A DNA stretch of 64,000 nt, from contig NZ_JANQIM010000003.1 in assembly GCF_028282165.1 (NCBI RefSeq), positions 124,001 to 188,000 of the forward strand, in the 5' to 3' direction. A model generated the notes under the pieces. That model was given only the letters and a program-made list of their open reading frames with translations, had not been told where the DNA came from and did not search any database. This document shows positions 29,758-39,457 of the stretch, piece by piece. This DNA comes from Winogradskyella sp. GTDB lineage: Bacteria; Bacteroidota; Bacteroidia; Flavobacteriales; Flavobacteriaceae. Positions within the stretch are counted from its first letter, which is position 1, and every line of letters begins with the position of its first letter. Position numbers and translations under genes: made by a program.

Positions 29758-29783
29758 GCATTAAATAAAATAAAATAGTTTTG
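29751..29783 (+). promoter_or_regulatory. Predicted Bacteroidota-type promoter for porin-glnK-amtB
   Basis: TAGTTTTG at 29776-29783 exactly fits the -7 consensus TAnnTTTG of Bacteroidota. A weak -33 match (TTTAG) lies ~20 bp upstream. The predicted start site, near 29790, leaves a leader of about 25 bases before the ATG at 29816. Confidence 0.45.
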
Positions 29784-29815
29784 GCTACTAACTAACTTTT
29801 TAAACACAAAGAATT

Positions 29816-30559
29816 ATGAAAAAAAGATTTACACTTTTTATGCTTTTAGTAGCAATGGGTTTATCTGCTCAAGAAGCAACCGAAGACGAAAAACTAAGCG
29901 TTGGACTTAGCATTAACCACGATGCTTTTTTTGGACTTAATCCTATGATGACATTTGGTTATGCTTTGAGCGAAACAGATGCGCTTACGGCCTATGGTAT
30001 TCAATGGGGAGCAGGAACAGGTAGTGCCTGGGGCCAATGGACTGAATTTGGAATCGGTTACAATAAGACTGTAGGTGACTTTGACATTAACCCACAAATT
30101 GGTTTCACCTTCGGAAGCTTACTATCTAGCGGTGCTGCTCAGGAGGGGATTGTTGGAGACGGTATAGTTCCTAACTTAACCGTTAATTTTGATTCCGATA
30201 AATTTGAAGGTCAATTCTATTTCGGTTATTATGCTGCCTTGAGCGATAACACAGAGTTAAATACAGAAACACCTGAAGCGACCAATAATTATGTTCATTA
30301 TTGGGCTAATGTTGGCTATAAGGTGGCCTCATTTTTCTCTTTTGGAGCTCATTTTGAAGAGCTTTACTTGTCTGGCGGGGAAGTGAATGGCGGTGGTGAT
30401 TTAGACCGTGCAGATGGTTATGTTTGGTTAGGCCCTTATTTACAATTTCAAAAAGGAAATGCAGGACTTAGACTTTCATTTGGCAGCAATTTAGCCGATG
30501 AGGATGATCGTTTTGCACCAAATGGATTCTATAAACTAGCATTTTTTATTACCCTCTAA
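29816..30559 (+). CDS. Outer-membrane beta-barrel protein (putative porin) of the ammonium operon
   Basis: 247 residues with a signal peptide (MKKRFTLFMLLVAMGLSAQ). The rest alternates short amphipathic strands rich in Gly, Tyr, Phe and Trp (for example FEGQFYFGYYAALSDN) and ends in an aromatic/hydrophobic strand (FYKLAFFITL), the pattern of an outer-membrane barrel. Its position before glnK and amtB suggests a channel for ammonium or another small nitrogen source. An 18-bp hairpin separates it from glnK. It could instead be structural; the barrel call is firmer than the substrate. Confidence 0.75.
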   Translation: MKKRFTLFMLLVAMGLSAQEATEDEKLSVGLSINHDAFFGLNPMMTFGYALSETDALTAYGIQWGAGTGSAWGQWTEFGIGYNKTVGDFDINPQIGFTFGSLLSSGAAQEGIVGDGIVPNLTVNFDSDKFEGQFYFGYYAALSDNTELNTETPEATNNYVHYWANVGYKVASFFSFGAHFEELYLSGGEVNGGGDLDRADGYVWLGPYLQFQKGNAGLRLSFGSNLADEDDRFAPNGFYKLAFFITL

Positions 30560-30564
30560 TAGGA

Positions 30565-30612
30565 TTGAAGTTTGTATATTTTTTAACTCAAAACAAAATG
30601 TACAAACTTCAA
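30565..30612 (+). repeat. Intercistronic hairpin between porin and glnK
   Basis: TTGAAGTTTGTA (30565-30576) and TACAAACTTCAA (30601-30612) are perfect inverted copies. The pairing continues inward for six more pairs (one G-U), giving an 18-bp stem with a 12-base loop. No T-run follows, so it is more likely an RNA processing or stability element, or a partial attenuator, than a full terminator. Confidence 0.65.
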
Positions 30613-30631
30613 CTTATTAAAATTATCATCT

Positions 30632-30970
30632 ATGAAAAAAATCGAAGCAATAATTAGAAAATCAAAGTTCTCTGATGTTAAAAATGCGCTGCATGATGTT
30701 GGCGTAAACTTTTTCTCTTATTGGGACGTCACAGGTCTTGGTAATGAAAAAGAAGGCCATGTATATAGAGGTGTTACCTATAGTACCAGTGACATTCAAA
30801 GACGTTATTTATCCATTGTGGTAAACGATGATTTTGAAGATGTTACCATCAAAGCTATACTAGATTCAGCTGGTACAGGCAACGTAGGTGATGGAAAAAT
30901 ATTTGTCTCAGAGATTAAAGAAGTTTACCGAATAAGAACTAAAGAAAAAGGTGGACAAACATTAAGATAA
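30632..30970 (+). CDS. glnK: PII nitrogen regulatory protein
   Basis: 112 residues, PII length. It senses ATP/ADP and 2-oxoglutarate and gates AmtB. The T-loop region reads GHVYRGVTYSTSDIQ. Its Tyr50 aligns with the uridylylated Tyr51 of enteric PII, although the surrounding loop differs, as is usual in Bacteroidota. The C-terminal nucleotide-binding segment GDGKIFVSEI and RIRTKEKG is intact. amtB starts 5 bp downstream. No GlnD or GlnE is present in the window, so modification cannot be judged. Confidence 0.93.
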   Translation: MKKIEAIIRKSKFSDVKNALHDVGVNFFSYWDVTGLGNEKEGHVYRGVTYSTSDIQRRYLSIVVNDDFEDVTIKAILDSAGTGNVGDGKIFVSEIKEVYRIRTKEKGGQTLR

Positions 30971-30975
30971 ACGCT

Positions 30976-32220
30976 ATGGAATTACTCACAACAAATAATG
31001 TATGGATGATGATCTGTACAGCCCTCGTATTCTTTATGCATTTAGGTTTTGCCCTATTAGAAATTGGCCTAACACGTCAGAAGAACACGATTAACATTCT
31101 ATTTAAAAATATATTTATCATTACGGTAGGCTTACTACTCTATTACTTGGTAGGGTTTAACCTAATGTATCCCGGAGAGTTTAATGGTTTTTTGGCCATT
31201 CCTGATTTGGGTATTGGGCTTGGTGATATGCAAAATTCATTTACTAACGCCGATGGAACCGCATATGCTGATGGTGGTTATACCTATTGGACAGATTTTT
31301 TGTTTCAAGGCATGTTTGCTGCAACCGCTGCTACCATTGTTTCAGGTGCCGTTGCAGAGCGTATAAAAATTGGTCCCTTCATGATATTTACAATTCTTTA
31401 CGTCGGATTGATTTATCCTATTGCAGGTTCATGGAAGTGGGGCGGTGGTTTTTTACAAACCCTTGACACACCATTTTATGATTTTGCAGGGTCGACATTA
31501 GTACATTCAGTTGGCGGATGGGCTGCGGTGATCGCCGTATGCTTATTAGGTTCTAGAATTGGCAAGTTCAAAGATGGAAAAATACAGGCTATCCCCGGGC
31601 ACAACATTCCTATAGCTACAGCAGGTGTGCTTATACTTTGGCTAGGTTGGTTTGGATTTAATGGCGGTTCTGTTTTATCTGCAGATCCAGAACTGACGTC
31701 TTTAGCTTTAGTCACTACATGTTTGGCAGCCGCTGCAGGAGGTGTTGTTTCGGCTTTAGTTTCGACTATAAGGTATAAAAACCTAGACTTAACGATGTTT
31801 CTTAATGGCATATTAGGAGGACTAGTTGGTATTACTGCTGGAGCGGATCAAATGAGCCCAACAGATGCCATAATTATTGGAGGCGTAGCTGGCGCCTTAA
31901 TTGTATTTGCAGTCTCTTTAATTGATCGACTTAAATTAGATGACCCAGTTGGAGCCATTGCTGTACATCTCGTTTGTGGTATCTGGGGAACCTTAGCGGT
32001 AGGTATTTTTGGAAACCTAGCTAGTGGCGCACAATTTCTAAGTCAGCTTCTAGGTGTAGCCTCTTATGCTGCTATTTGTATCGTTTCTTCATTCATCATT
32101 ATTTTCACACTGAAGAAAACAGTTGGAATTAGAGTTTCTGAACGCGAAGAACTGGAAGGACTAGATGGCTATGAGCATGGTATGGATGCTTATCCAGACT
32201 TTAGAATGAATGAACACTAA
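30976..32220 (+). CDS. amtB: Ammonium transporter
   Basis: 414 residues with about eleven hydrophobic segments, no separate signal peptide and a ~30-residue cytoplasmic tail. The paired pore histidines are in STLVHSVGGWAAV and AIAVHLVCGIWGT, and the motif FQGMFAATAATIVSGAVAERI is partly visible at the Phe-gate. It conducts ammonium across the inner membrane under PII control. It is co-transcribed with glnK (5-bp gap) and followed by a strong hairpin terminator. Confidence 0.96.
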   Translation: MELLTTNNVWMMICTALVFFMHLGFALLEIGLTRQKNTINILFKNIFIITVGLLLYYLVGFNLMYPGEFNGFLAIPDLGIGLGDMQNSFTNADGTAYADGGYTYWTDFLFQGMFAATAATIVSGAVAERIKIGPFMIFTILYVGLIYPIAGSWKWGGGFLQTLDTPFYDFAGSTLVHSVGGWAAVIAVCLLGSRIGKFKDGKIQAIPGHNIPIATAGVLILWLGWFGFNGGSVLSADPELTSLALVTTCLAAAAGGVVSALVSTIRYKNLDLTMFLNGILGGLVGITAGADQMSPTDAIIIGGVAGALIVFAVSLIDRLKLDDPVGAIAVHLVCGIWGTLAVGIFGNLASGAQFLSQLLGVASYAAICIVSSFIIIFTLKKTVGIRVSEREELEGLDGYEHGMDAYPDFRMNEH

Positions 32221-32262
32221 CATTTAATAAGTTTGAATTAATTGTATAAATTTAATTGTTAG

Positions 32263-32297
32263 AAAAAACCTCTGAAATTTACTTCAGAGGTTTTTTT
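32263..32297. terminator. Bidirectional intrinsic terminator between amtB and ppc
   Basis: CCTCTGAA (32269-32276), loop ATTTAC and TTCAGAGG (32283-32290) are flanked by six As on the left and seven Ts on the right. The symmetry lets it serve amtB on the plus strand and ppc on the minus strand. Confidence 0.9.
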
Positions 32298-32340
32298 ATT
32301 ACTTACAATTGATCAACATAAATAATGAATAAGAAATTTT

Positions 32341-32411
32341 TGTCAGTTAGAGTGTCCTGACGGTAAACGTCAGGATGTATCGAAAACAAGAAAATTTCAC
32401 TCGAAGTGACA
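32341..32411. repeat. Nested inverted repeat of the flavobacterial intergenic type
   Basis: Outer arms TGTCAGTTAGAGTG (32341-32354) and CACTCGAAGTGACA (32398-32411) match at 12 of 14 positions. The inner arms TCCTGACG and CGTCAGGA (32355-32362, 32368-32375) are perfect. Read on the minus strand it begins TGTCACTTCGAGTG, a common flavobacterial dispersed repeat. It lies just downstream of ppc. Confidence 0.65.
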
Positions 32412-32441
32412 CGTTAGATACGGTTAAGCAATGCGTATTTA

Positions 32442-35027
32442 CTAAGCAGAATTTCGACTTGCATTAATATTTCCGAATAACGATCTAGTGACCATTTTCT
32501 CAAAAACCCTGATCTTTTCCTCATCCCTAACTTCAGCTTTTTCTAATTCCTGAATCTTTTTTAAGGCATACTGCTGTATGGTTAATAGTGGCAACACAAT
32601 AGACTCCCTAACAGCAATTGAAGCTTTTGAAACCAACTCATCTTCCATAAGCTCTTTGAAGCCCGTGAGTTTAAGAATAAGTCGCTTCGTCGTCTCATAT
32701 TCTGTATAAATGGTGGTCCAGAATTCACCATAATCTGGGTCCTCTGACATATATCGTGTTAGATTGAAAAATGATTTAGACAAGGACATCATACTATTGG
32801 CAATTAAAGCCCTGAAGAATCGGGATGTCTGATACAAGTGCTGAACTTTTTCAAACTCATCTTTGTCTTCATAATATTTTAATGCTGTTCCGACTCCATA
32901 AAATCCAGGGACATTTTGTTTCAATTGACTCCATGATCCTACAAAAGGAATGGCTCTTAAATCCGCAAATACCAATCCGTCAGATTTACCTCGCTTAGAT
33001 GGTCTACTGCCTATGTTGGTCTTAGCGTAATACTTCAGCGTACTCATATGCTCTAGATACGATAAAAACTTAGGATGCTTTTTAAAACTAACATAAGCTT
33101 CATAACTTAAATTCGCCAAGTTATCCATGACGTCTTTATCGTCTTCATGCATTTCTAACGTATTGTCATTAAGCCGGTTTGAAATACCTGAACTTATCAG
33201 TTGCTCCATATTGTATTGAGACGATTCTATGGTCCCAAAGTTTGAACTGATTGTCTGCCCTTGAATGGTCAACTGTATTTCTTTGTCTTCCACTGTTGGA
33301 CCCAGCGACGCATAGAATTTATGTGTTTTACCTCCCCCACGTGCAGGCGGTCCACCTCTACCATCAAAAAATATGACATCAATATCGTACTTTCGAGATA
33401 ACTCGGTTAAGGCTTCTTTCGCCCTGAAAATCCCCCAGTTCGCCATAAGATAACCTCCATCTTTAGTTCCATCGCTAAAACCAAGCATAATGGTCTGTCT
33501 GTCGCCTCGTTTTTCTAAATGCTTACGGTAATTTGGATTGGTGTAAAGTTCCTCCATAACACTTGGAGAAGCCTCTAGATCTGTTACTGTTTCGAATAAC
33601 GGCACCACATCTACAGTTAAGTCATCACCAAAGGCAATCACTTTTAACATGGCAAATAACTGAAGAACATTTAAGGTGGTTTGGTTGTTACTAATGATAT
33701 AGCGATTACAAGCGATTTCACCATTCTCATCTTGTATGGTTTTCATAGCCCTAATCGTCTTCACAATATTGATGGCCAATTCATCCTTAAATTCCACCTC
33801 CTCGATGACACCACTTACCTCGGACAAATGCTTCAATTGTTGCTTAGCAGGTAGATCGAAAAAATCTTTGGGGAACTTATCACTTCCATTTTCAATCAAT
33901 TCACGTACTAATGCCCTAAACATAGCATCATGGACACGACTATCCTGTCTTATATCCAAACTTGCAAAATGATAGCCAAACAATGTAATTCTATTAATAA
34001 AAGTGGTCACCTTATCTACAAAAAGGGATTGATGCTGATCGATGAGTATATTTCTTATAGTTTCTAACTCTTTCTTTAGTTCCACCAAAGAAATTCTACT
34101 CGATTCTTCTTTATGTAACAAGGTGTTGACCAATCTGTGATTGATATCAATAATGCGCTCCCTAATGCCTCTAAACGTCAGCCTTCTTCTGAGATACTTT
34201 ACATCTTTAATGTAGCACTTGATGACTGACTCTTTGAGTTTTCTGGCGACGTCGAGTGTGATTTGTGGTGTTACAAACGGATTGCCATCCCTATCGCCTC
34301 CTGGCCAGAATCCGACATTGATTAGAGAATTATCTATCTCTTGATCATCAAATATATTCTGTTGTATATAGTCGTAAATGCCCCCGAAAGAATGATAAAA
34401 TACATTTTTTAAGTACCACATAAGATTTACAGCCTCATCATAAGGTGTTGGCTTTTTATCTTTAAAAAATGGTGTCTTTCCCAATTGCCCCAACAAGGTA
34501 TTGATTTCATTTAAGTTACCTACCTTAATGGCTTCGGCTAGATCAGTAATAATCCCCAATACAGTTCCAGGATAAAATTGTGTCGGATGGGCCGTTAGGA
34601 CGATTCTAACTTTAAATGCTTCTAGATACTCTTTCAACAACTCCTTTTTGTTTTCTGCCTGGGCACTTTCTTTTAAACTCCTTAGAGTACCTATTCCCTC
34701 CATATTATTAACTACAGGAAATGCAGCATCCTCAACAGCATCGAACAATACCACTTGTCGTTCTATATATTGAATGAAACGAAACAGCAAATTAATTTGA
34801 CTTTGCTCTAATCGTCTTGCCTGATATTTTTCAAAAAAAGTATTAACTATTGTTGTCGGATCTTGCTGATTCTCAAAACCATCCTTACAGGTATCATAAA
34901 AAAGAGGCAACAAAGCAGCCGTTTTAGACAATGCATCAAACGGCAAGGTCATAAATATACTATTGTATATCCTATATTTTGATAAAACATTTTGGTTAAA
35001 ACGTTTTAATTTTGGCTCTGCTGGCAT
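32442..35027 (-). CDS. ppc: Phosphoenolpyruvate carboxylase
   Basis: I start it at the ATG at 35027 (MPAEPKLKRFNQNVLSKYRI), 861 residues. The frame is open 31 codons further, but that would overlap leuB. It makes oxaloacetate from PEP and bicarbonate, feeding aspartate-family amino acids. The catalytic histidine lies in LTAHPTQFYPGT, and the GFSDGTKDGGYLMANWG and GRGGPPARGGG segments are present. E. coli has His before the GRGG loop (FHGRGG); here it is FDGRGG. The chain ends RNSA where E. coli ends RNTG. It follows leuB by 4 bp, so it is probably at the end of the leu operon. Confidence 0.93.
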   Translation of the reverse strand: MPAEPKLKRFNQNVLSKYRIYNSIFMTLPFDALSKTAALLPLFYDTCKDGFENQQDPTTIVNTFFEKYQARRLEQSQINLLFRFIQYIERQVVLFDAVEDAAFPVVNNMEGIGTLRSLKESAQAENKKELLKEYLEAFKVRIVLTAHPTQFYPGTVLGIITDLAEAIKVGNLNEINTLLGQLGKTPFFKDKKPTPYDEAVNLMWYLKNVFYHSFGGIYDYIQQNIFDDQEIDNSLINVGFWPGGDRDGNPFVTPQITLDVARKLKESVIKCYIKDVKYLRRRLTFRGIRERIIDINHRLVNTLLHKEESSRISLVELKKELETIRNILIDQHQSLFVDKVTTFINRITLFGYHFASLDIRQDSRVHDAMFRALVRELIENGSDKFPKDFFDLPAKQQLKHLSEVSGVIEEVEFKDELAINIVKTIRAMKTIQDENGEIACNRYIISNNQTTLNVLQLFAMLKVIAFGDDLTVDVVPLFETVTDLEASPSVMEELYTNPNYRKHLEKRGDRQTIMLGFSDGTKDGGYLMANWGIFRAKEALTELSRKYDIDVIFFDGRGGPPARGGGKTHKFYASLGPTVEDKEIQLTIQGQTISSNFGTIESSQYNMEQLISSGISNRLNDNTLEMHEDDKDVMDNLANLSYEAYVSFKKHPKFLSYLEHMSTLKYYAKTNIGSRPSKRGKSDGLVFADLRAIPFVGSWSQLKQNVPGFYGVGTALKYYEDKDEFEKVQHLYQTSRFFRALIANSMMSLSKSFFNLTRYMSEDPDYGEFWTTIYTEYETTKRLILKLTGFKELMEDELVSKASIAVRESIVLPLLTIQQYALKKIQELEKAEVRDEEKIRVFEKMVTRSLFGNINASRNSA

Positions 35028-35031
35028 GGAT

Positions 35032-36150
35032 TTAAATAATTGTGGATTGTCCCAAATGGATATTAGTAAAATTAATGTTTTTATCCTTTGGGTTGTAAAT
35101 AAAATCCTCGATAAATTCACCTACTCTCGATGTGGTGACATTATCGTATTTGGTGTTAACATCTGGTGTGGATATATCCAACTTTAAAGACTTCTCCACA
35201 GCTAGCCTCAACAATTCGGCTTCGCTGAACAATTCAAAATGCTCTAATAACATGGTTGCTGAAAGTATAGACGCGATTGGATTGGCAATACCTTTTCCTG
35301 TGGCTTGAGGATACGACCCATGAATCGGCTCGAACATGGCATATTTTTCACCTACTGAAGCCGATGCTAATAGCCCTATCGAACCTCCAATAACACTGGC
35401 TTCATCACTTATGATGTCACCAAACATATTTTCTGTTAGAATGACATCAAATTGCTTAGGGTTGAGTATCATTTGCATGGCCGCATTGTCAACAAACAAA
35501 AAGTCCAGTTCTACATCTGGATACTGACTTGACATTTCGGTAACCACGCGTCGCCATAACCTTGAACTTTCAAGTACATTAGCTTTATCAACCAAAGTCA
35601 CCTTATGGTCTCTATTTTCAGCAGCCTTAAAAGCTAAATGGGCAATACGCTCTATTTCTTCTCGGGAATACGTACATAGATCTGATGCCACATTACCGTC
35701 ATCACTTAACTGTTTTTCACCAAAATAAATACCGCCCGTCAGTTCTCTGTAGATACTGATGTCGGTACCTTCAATAATATGTTTTTTTAATGGCGATTTA
35801 TCCAACAAGGTTTGATAAGCTTTTACTGGTCTAATATTTGCAAACAAGCCCAGTTCTTTTCTCAGTTTAAGTAAGCCTTGTTCTGGTCTTACTTTAGCCG
35901 AAGGATTATTATCGTATTTGGGGTGCCCGATAGCACCAAATAAAATGGCATCACTAGACTTGCAAATATCTAAAGTTGCTTCCGGTAAAGGATCATTATG
36001 ATTGTCGATAGCGATCGCCCCCACATCGGCCTTAGTAAACGTAAAGTGATGATTGAATTCTGTTGCAATAGCTTTTAAAGCTTTTACGGCTTGGTTAGTA
36101 ACTTCTGGGCCAATGCCATCACCTGGTAAAACTGCTATATTTAATTTCAT
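35032..36150 (-). CDS. leuB: 3-isopropylmalate dehydrogenase
   Basis: 372 residues. It oxidatively decarboxylates 3-isopropylmalate with NAD. Family signatures are visible: PGDGIGPEVTNQAVKAL at the N-terminus, the DKANVLESSRLWRR substrate region, NMFGDIISDEAS for metal binding, and the EPIHGSYPQATGKGIANP C-terminal nucleotide motif. It sits in leuA-leuC-leuD-leuB-ppc, 12 bp after leuD. Confidence 0.96.
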   Translation of the reverse strand: MKLNIAVLPGDGIGPEVTNQAVKALKAIATEFNHHFTFTKADVGAIAIDNHNDPLPEATLDICKSSDAILFGAIGHPKYDNNPSAKVRPEQGLLKLRKELGLFANIRPVKAYQTLLDKSPLKKHIIEGTDISIYRELTGGIYFGEKQLSDDGNVASDLCTYSREEIERIAHLAFKAAENRDHKVTLVDKANVLESSRLWRRVVTEMSSQYPDVELDFLFVDNAAMQMILNPKQFDVILTENMFGDIISDEASVIGGSIGLLASASVGEKYAMFEPIHGSYPQATGKGIANPIASILSATMLLEHFELFSEAELLRLAVEKSLKLDISTPDVNTKYDNVTTSRVGEFIEDFIYNPKDKNINFTNIHLGQSTII

Positions 36151-36162
36151 TTCTCTTCTTAG

Positions 36163-36753
36163 TTAGTATGTTTTTTGAGCTTCGAAAGCTTCAATTAATT
36201 CTTTATTATTAATTAGATAATCTATGTCGTCGTAACCATTAATTAAACAAGTTTTTTTGTAAGCATCTATTTCAAATCTTTCTGAAAGGTTTTTATCTTC
36301 AACCGAAATGACCTGATCTTCTAAATTTACTTTTACAACCGTCTGTGGATTGGACTCAATTTCGTCAAACAAGTCACTTAAAAACTGTTCTGATATTTGT
36401 ACTGGGAGCAATCCATTATTTAAGGCATTTCCTTTGAAGATATCTGCAAAGAAACTAGACACGACAACTTTAAAACCATAACCCATAATCGCCCAGGCCG
36501 CATGTTCTCTACTAGAACCGCATCCAAAATTATTGCCAGCGACTAAAATACTTCCGTAGAATTGGGAATTATTTAAAACAAAATCCGTATTGACCGACCC
36601 ATCTTCATTAAACCTCCAATCCCTGAATACATTACCCCCAAATCCTTTTTTATCGGTTGCCTTTAAGAAACGAGCAGGAATGATTTGATCCGTATCAACA
36701 TTTTCAATATTCAACGGAATAGCTGTAGATCTTAATGTGGTGAACTTTTCCAT
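36163..36753 (-). CDS. leuD: 3-isopropylmalate dehydratase small subunit
   Basis: 196 residues, the usual swivel-domain subunit, with [13 protein letters not shown] near the start and the [14 protein letters not shown] active-site loop. It works with LeuC to isomerise isopropylmalate. Its ATG shares one base with the leuC stop (TAATG), which keeps the two subunits translationally coupled. Confidence 0.96.
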   Translation of the reverse strand: MEKFTTLRSTAIPLNIENVDTDQIIPARFLKATDKKGFGGNVFRDWRFNEDGSVNTDFVLNNSQFYGSILVAGNNFGCGSSREHAAWAIMGYGFKVVVSSFFADIFKGNALNNGLLPVQISEQFLSDLFDEIESNPQTVVKVNLEDQVISVEDKNLSERFEIDAYKKTCLINGYDDIDYLINNKELIEAFEAQKTY

Positions 36754-38138
36754 TAGTTCAAATGTTTTGTGATGTCAATAATTTTTCCTTCGACTGCTGT
36801 CGCTGCTGCCACTAAAGGACTAGCCAGTATGGTTCTAGCACCTTGTCCTTGTCGACCTTCAAAGTTTCTGTTAGAGGTTGAAACACAATACTCGCCTTGC
36901 GGGATTTTATCATCATTCATGGCTAAACAAGCCGAACAGCCTGGCTGACGTAATTCGAAACCTGCTTCATCAAAAATAGCCTTAAGACCTTCTTCAATAA
37001 TTTGAGCCTCTACTTGCTTACTGCCTGGCACCAACCATGCCGTAACATTGTCGGCCTTTTGCTTACCTTTAATATAGTTTGCCGCTACTCTAAAATCTTC
37101 GATTCTAGAATTGGTACAACTCCCAATGAATACGTAGTTGATGGGTTTATCGATTAAACGTTCTCCAGCCTTAAAATCCATGTAGTTTAATGACTTTTTA
37201 AACGACGCATTATCTTCCTCAGGAATAGTTTCGGTTATTTTTATGCCCATACCTGGATTTGTTCCGTAAGTAATCATCGGCTCAATATCATCCGCATCAA
37301 AGGTATATTCATTATCAAACACTGCTCCTTCATCCGTTGGAAGTGTTTTCCAATAGTTGACTTTCTTTTCAAACTCCTCGCCCTTTGGGGAAAACTTTCT
37401 TCCTTTGATATAGTCGAAAGTGGTCTGGTCTGGCGCAATCATACCACCACGAGCACCCATTTCGATACTCATGTTGCATACAGTCATACGACCTTCCATA
37501 CTCATGTCTTCAAAAACACTTCCTGCATATTCGCAAAAGTACCCTGTACCTGCGTTGGTGCCGAGTTTTGATATAATATATAGAATCACATCCTTTGGAA
37601 GCACACCATTTTTCAACTTGCCATTTACCGTAACCCTAAGACTCTTAGGCTTTTTGAGCAGCAAGCATTGACTGGCAAAAACCTGAGCTACCTGGCTTGT
37701 GCCAATACCAAAAGCAATGGCTCCAAAAGCACCATGGGTCGACGTATGACTATCGCCACAAACCATGGTAATTCCAGGTTGGGTGATTCCCAATTCTGGT
37801 GCCATTACGTGCACAATTCCATTATATTTATGGCCTAACTCATATAGTGTAATGTTGTTTTTCTTACAGTTTTCTGAAAGTTGCTCTAGCTGTTTTCTGG
37901 ATAAGGCATCCTTTATAGGCTGATCTTGATTGAGCGTCGGTGTATTATGATCTGCTGTTGCTATAATTTGATCGGGTCTAAAAATAGGAATTCCGCGATT
38001 TTCCAATTCATTGAAAGCCTGCGGACTTGTAACTTCGTGTATTAAGTGCCTATCGATATACAATATCTGTGGCCCATTCTCAATACTACTAACCACATGT
38101 GAATCCCAGACCTTATCGAATAGTGTTTTTTTGTTCAT
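36753..38138 (-). CDS. leuC: 3-isopropylmalate dehydratase large subunit
   Basis: 461 residues, aconitase-superfamily. The 4Fe-4S cysteines are visible in [14 protein letters not shown] and [12 protein letters not shown]. The N-terminal [16 protein letters not shown] and the [13 protein letters not shown] motif are standard. It starts directly after the leuA stop and overlaps leuD by one base. Confidence 0.96.
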   Translation of the reverse strand: MNKKTLFDKVWDSHVVSSIENGPQILYIDRHLIHEVTSPQAFNELENRGIPIFRPDQIIATADHNTPTLNQDQPIKDALSRKQLEQLSENCKKNNITLYELGHKYNGIVHVMAPELGITQPGITMVCGDSHTSTHGAFGAIAFGIGTSQVAQVFASQCLLLKKPKSLRVTVNGKLKNGVLPKDVILYIISKLGTNAGTGYFCEYAGSVFEDMSMEGRMTVCNMSIEMGARGGMIAPDQTTFDYIKGRKFSPKGEEFEKKVNYWKTLPTDEGAVFDNEYTFDADDIEPMITYGTNPGMGIKITETIPEEDNASFKKSLNYMDFKAGERLIDKPINYVFIGSCTNSRIEDFRVAANYIKGKQKADNVTAWLVPGSKQVEAQIIEEGLKAIFDEAGFELRQPGCSACLAMNDDKIPQGEYCVSTSNRNFEGRQGQGARTILASPLVAAATAVEGKIIDITKHLN

Positions 38139-39314
38139 CTAAGCTGAAATAATTTGCTGGTAAACCTTACTTGTTTCAATAATTTGATGAATATCATTAT
38201 CATCAATCTCTTTCTTTTGATCTGCAAAGCTCAAGAAGTTTATATAAACCTCATCTAACTGCAACTTGGTTAAATCGTAACCTACTTTTTTTGCTCTATA
38301 GGCCAAGGCTGCACGACCACTTCTGGCTGTTAGGACAATCGCAGAATCGGTTACACCAACATCTTTAGGGTCAATGATTTCGTAAGTTTCACGATTTTTA
38401 ATAACACCATCTTGGTGAATCCCCGAACTATGGGCAAAAGCGTTTGCGCCCACTATAGCTTTATTCGGTTGCGTATAAATACCCATACTATCGCTTACTA
38501 ACTGGCTCGTACCATAAAGCATTGATGTATTAATATTAGTATCCAAATTAAGATAAGGATGTTGCTTTAACACCATCACTACTTCTTCTAAAGCCGTATT
38601 ACCAGCACGCTCACCAATTCCATTTATGGTACATTCTATCTGTCTAGCTCCATTAATAACACCTTCAATAGAGTTAGCGGTTGCTAGACCTAAATCATTA
38701 TGGCAATGGCAAGATAAAATGGCTTTTTCAATACCCTTTACATTTTCTTTAAGGTATTTCATTTTTGCACCATACTCGCTAGGTAAGCAATAACCCGTGG
38801 TATCTGGTATATTTAACACTGTAGCACCAGCTTTAATAGCCACTTCACAGACTCTCGCCAAAAAATCATTATCCGTTCGACCTGCGTCTTCGGCATAAAA
38901 CTCAACATCCTCTACAAAAGACTTTGCATACTTTACTGCTGCAAAGGCACGATCTAAAATATCTTCCCTGGTCGTTTTAAATTTATGTACTATATGAGAA
39001 TCCGAAGTTCCAATTCCTGTGTGAATTCTTGGTCTAACCGCATGTTTTAATGCATCTGCAGCAACTTTAATATCATTCTCCACCGATCGTGTTAAGCCAC
39101 AAACCGTGGCATTTTTAACAATTTTTGAAATAGCTTCAACCGATTTAAAGTCACCTGGACTAGATACTGGAAAACCGGCTTCAATAACATCTACTCCAAG
39201 TGTATCTAACTGTTCTGCGATAACAACCTTCTGTTCTGTATTAAGCTTACAGCCAGGCACTTGCTCGCCGTCGCGAAGGGTTGTATCAAAAATTTGAATA
39301 TTGGTATTTGCCAT
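38139..39314 (-). CDS. leuA: 2-isopropylmalate synthase, short form without the C-terminal regulatory domain
   Basis: 391 residues against about 520 for leucine-sensitive LeuA. The catalytic TIM barrel is complete: [13 protein letters not shown] at the start and the metal ligands in [15 protein letters not shown]. The chain ends at the first linker helices ([19 protein letters not shown]), so the leucine-binding LeuA_dimer domain is absent. Family knowledge suggests feedback control by leucine would be weakened or exerted elsewhere. A homocitrate- or citramalate-type activity is possible but less likely given the leuCDB neighbours. First gene of the minus-strand operon. Confidence 0.93.
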   Translation of the reverse strand: MANTNIQIFDTTLRDGEQVPGCKLNTEQKVVIAEQLDTLGVDVIEAGFPVSSPGDFKSVEAISKIVKNATVCGLTRSVENDIKVAADALKHAVRPRIHTGIGTSDSHIVHKFKTTREDILDRAFAAVKYAKSFVEDVEFYAEDAGRTDNDFLARVCEVAIKAGATVLNIPDTTGYCLPSEYGAKMKYLKENVKGIEKAILSCHCHNDLGLATANSIEGVINGARQIECTINGIGERAGNTALEEVVMVLKQHPYLNLDTNINTSMLYGTSQLVSDSMGIYTQPNKAIVGANAFAHSSGIHQDGVIKNRETYEIIDPKDVGVTDSAIVLTARSGRAALAYRAKKVGYDLTKLQLDEVYINFLSFADQKKEIDDNDIHQIIETSKVYQQIISA

Positions 39315-39457
39315 TTATCAAAATATAGATTAGTATTGTCTTACGAATTTATACCTTGAAATCCTCAATAATTAAAGCTACGATTTGTTTTTACGATGTT
39401 CAAAACCAAATTTACATGTTATAATTTTGATTTTCAATTATATACACTTATTTTTCA

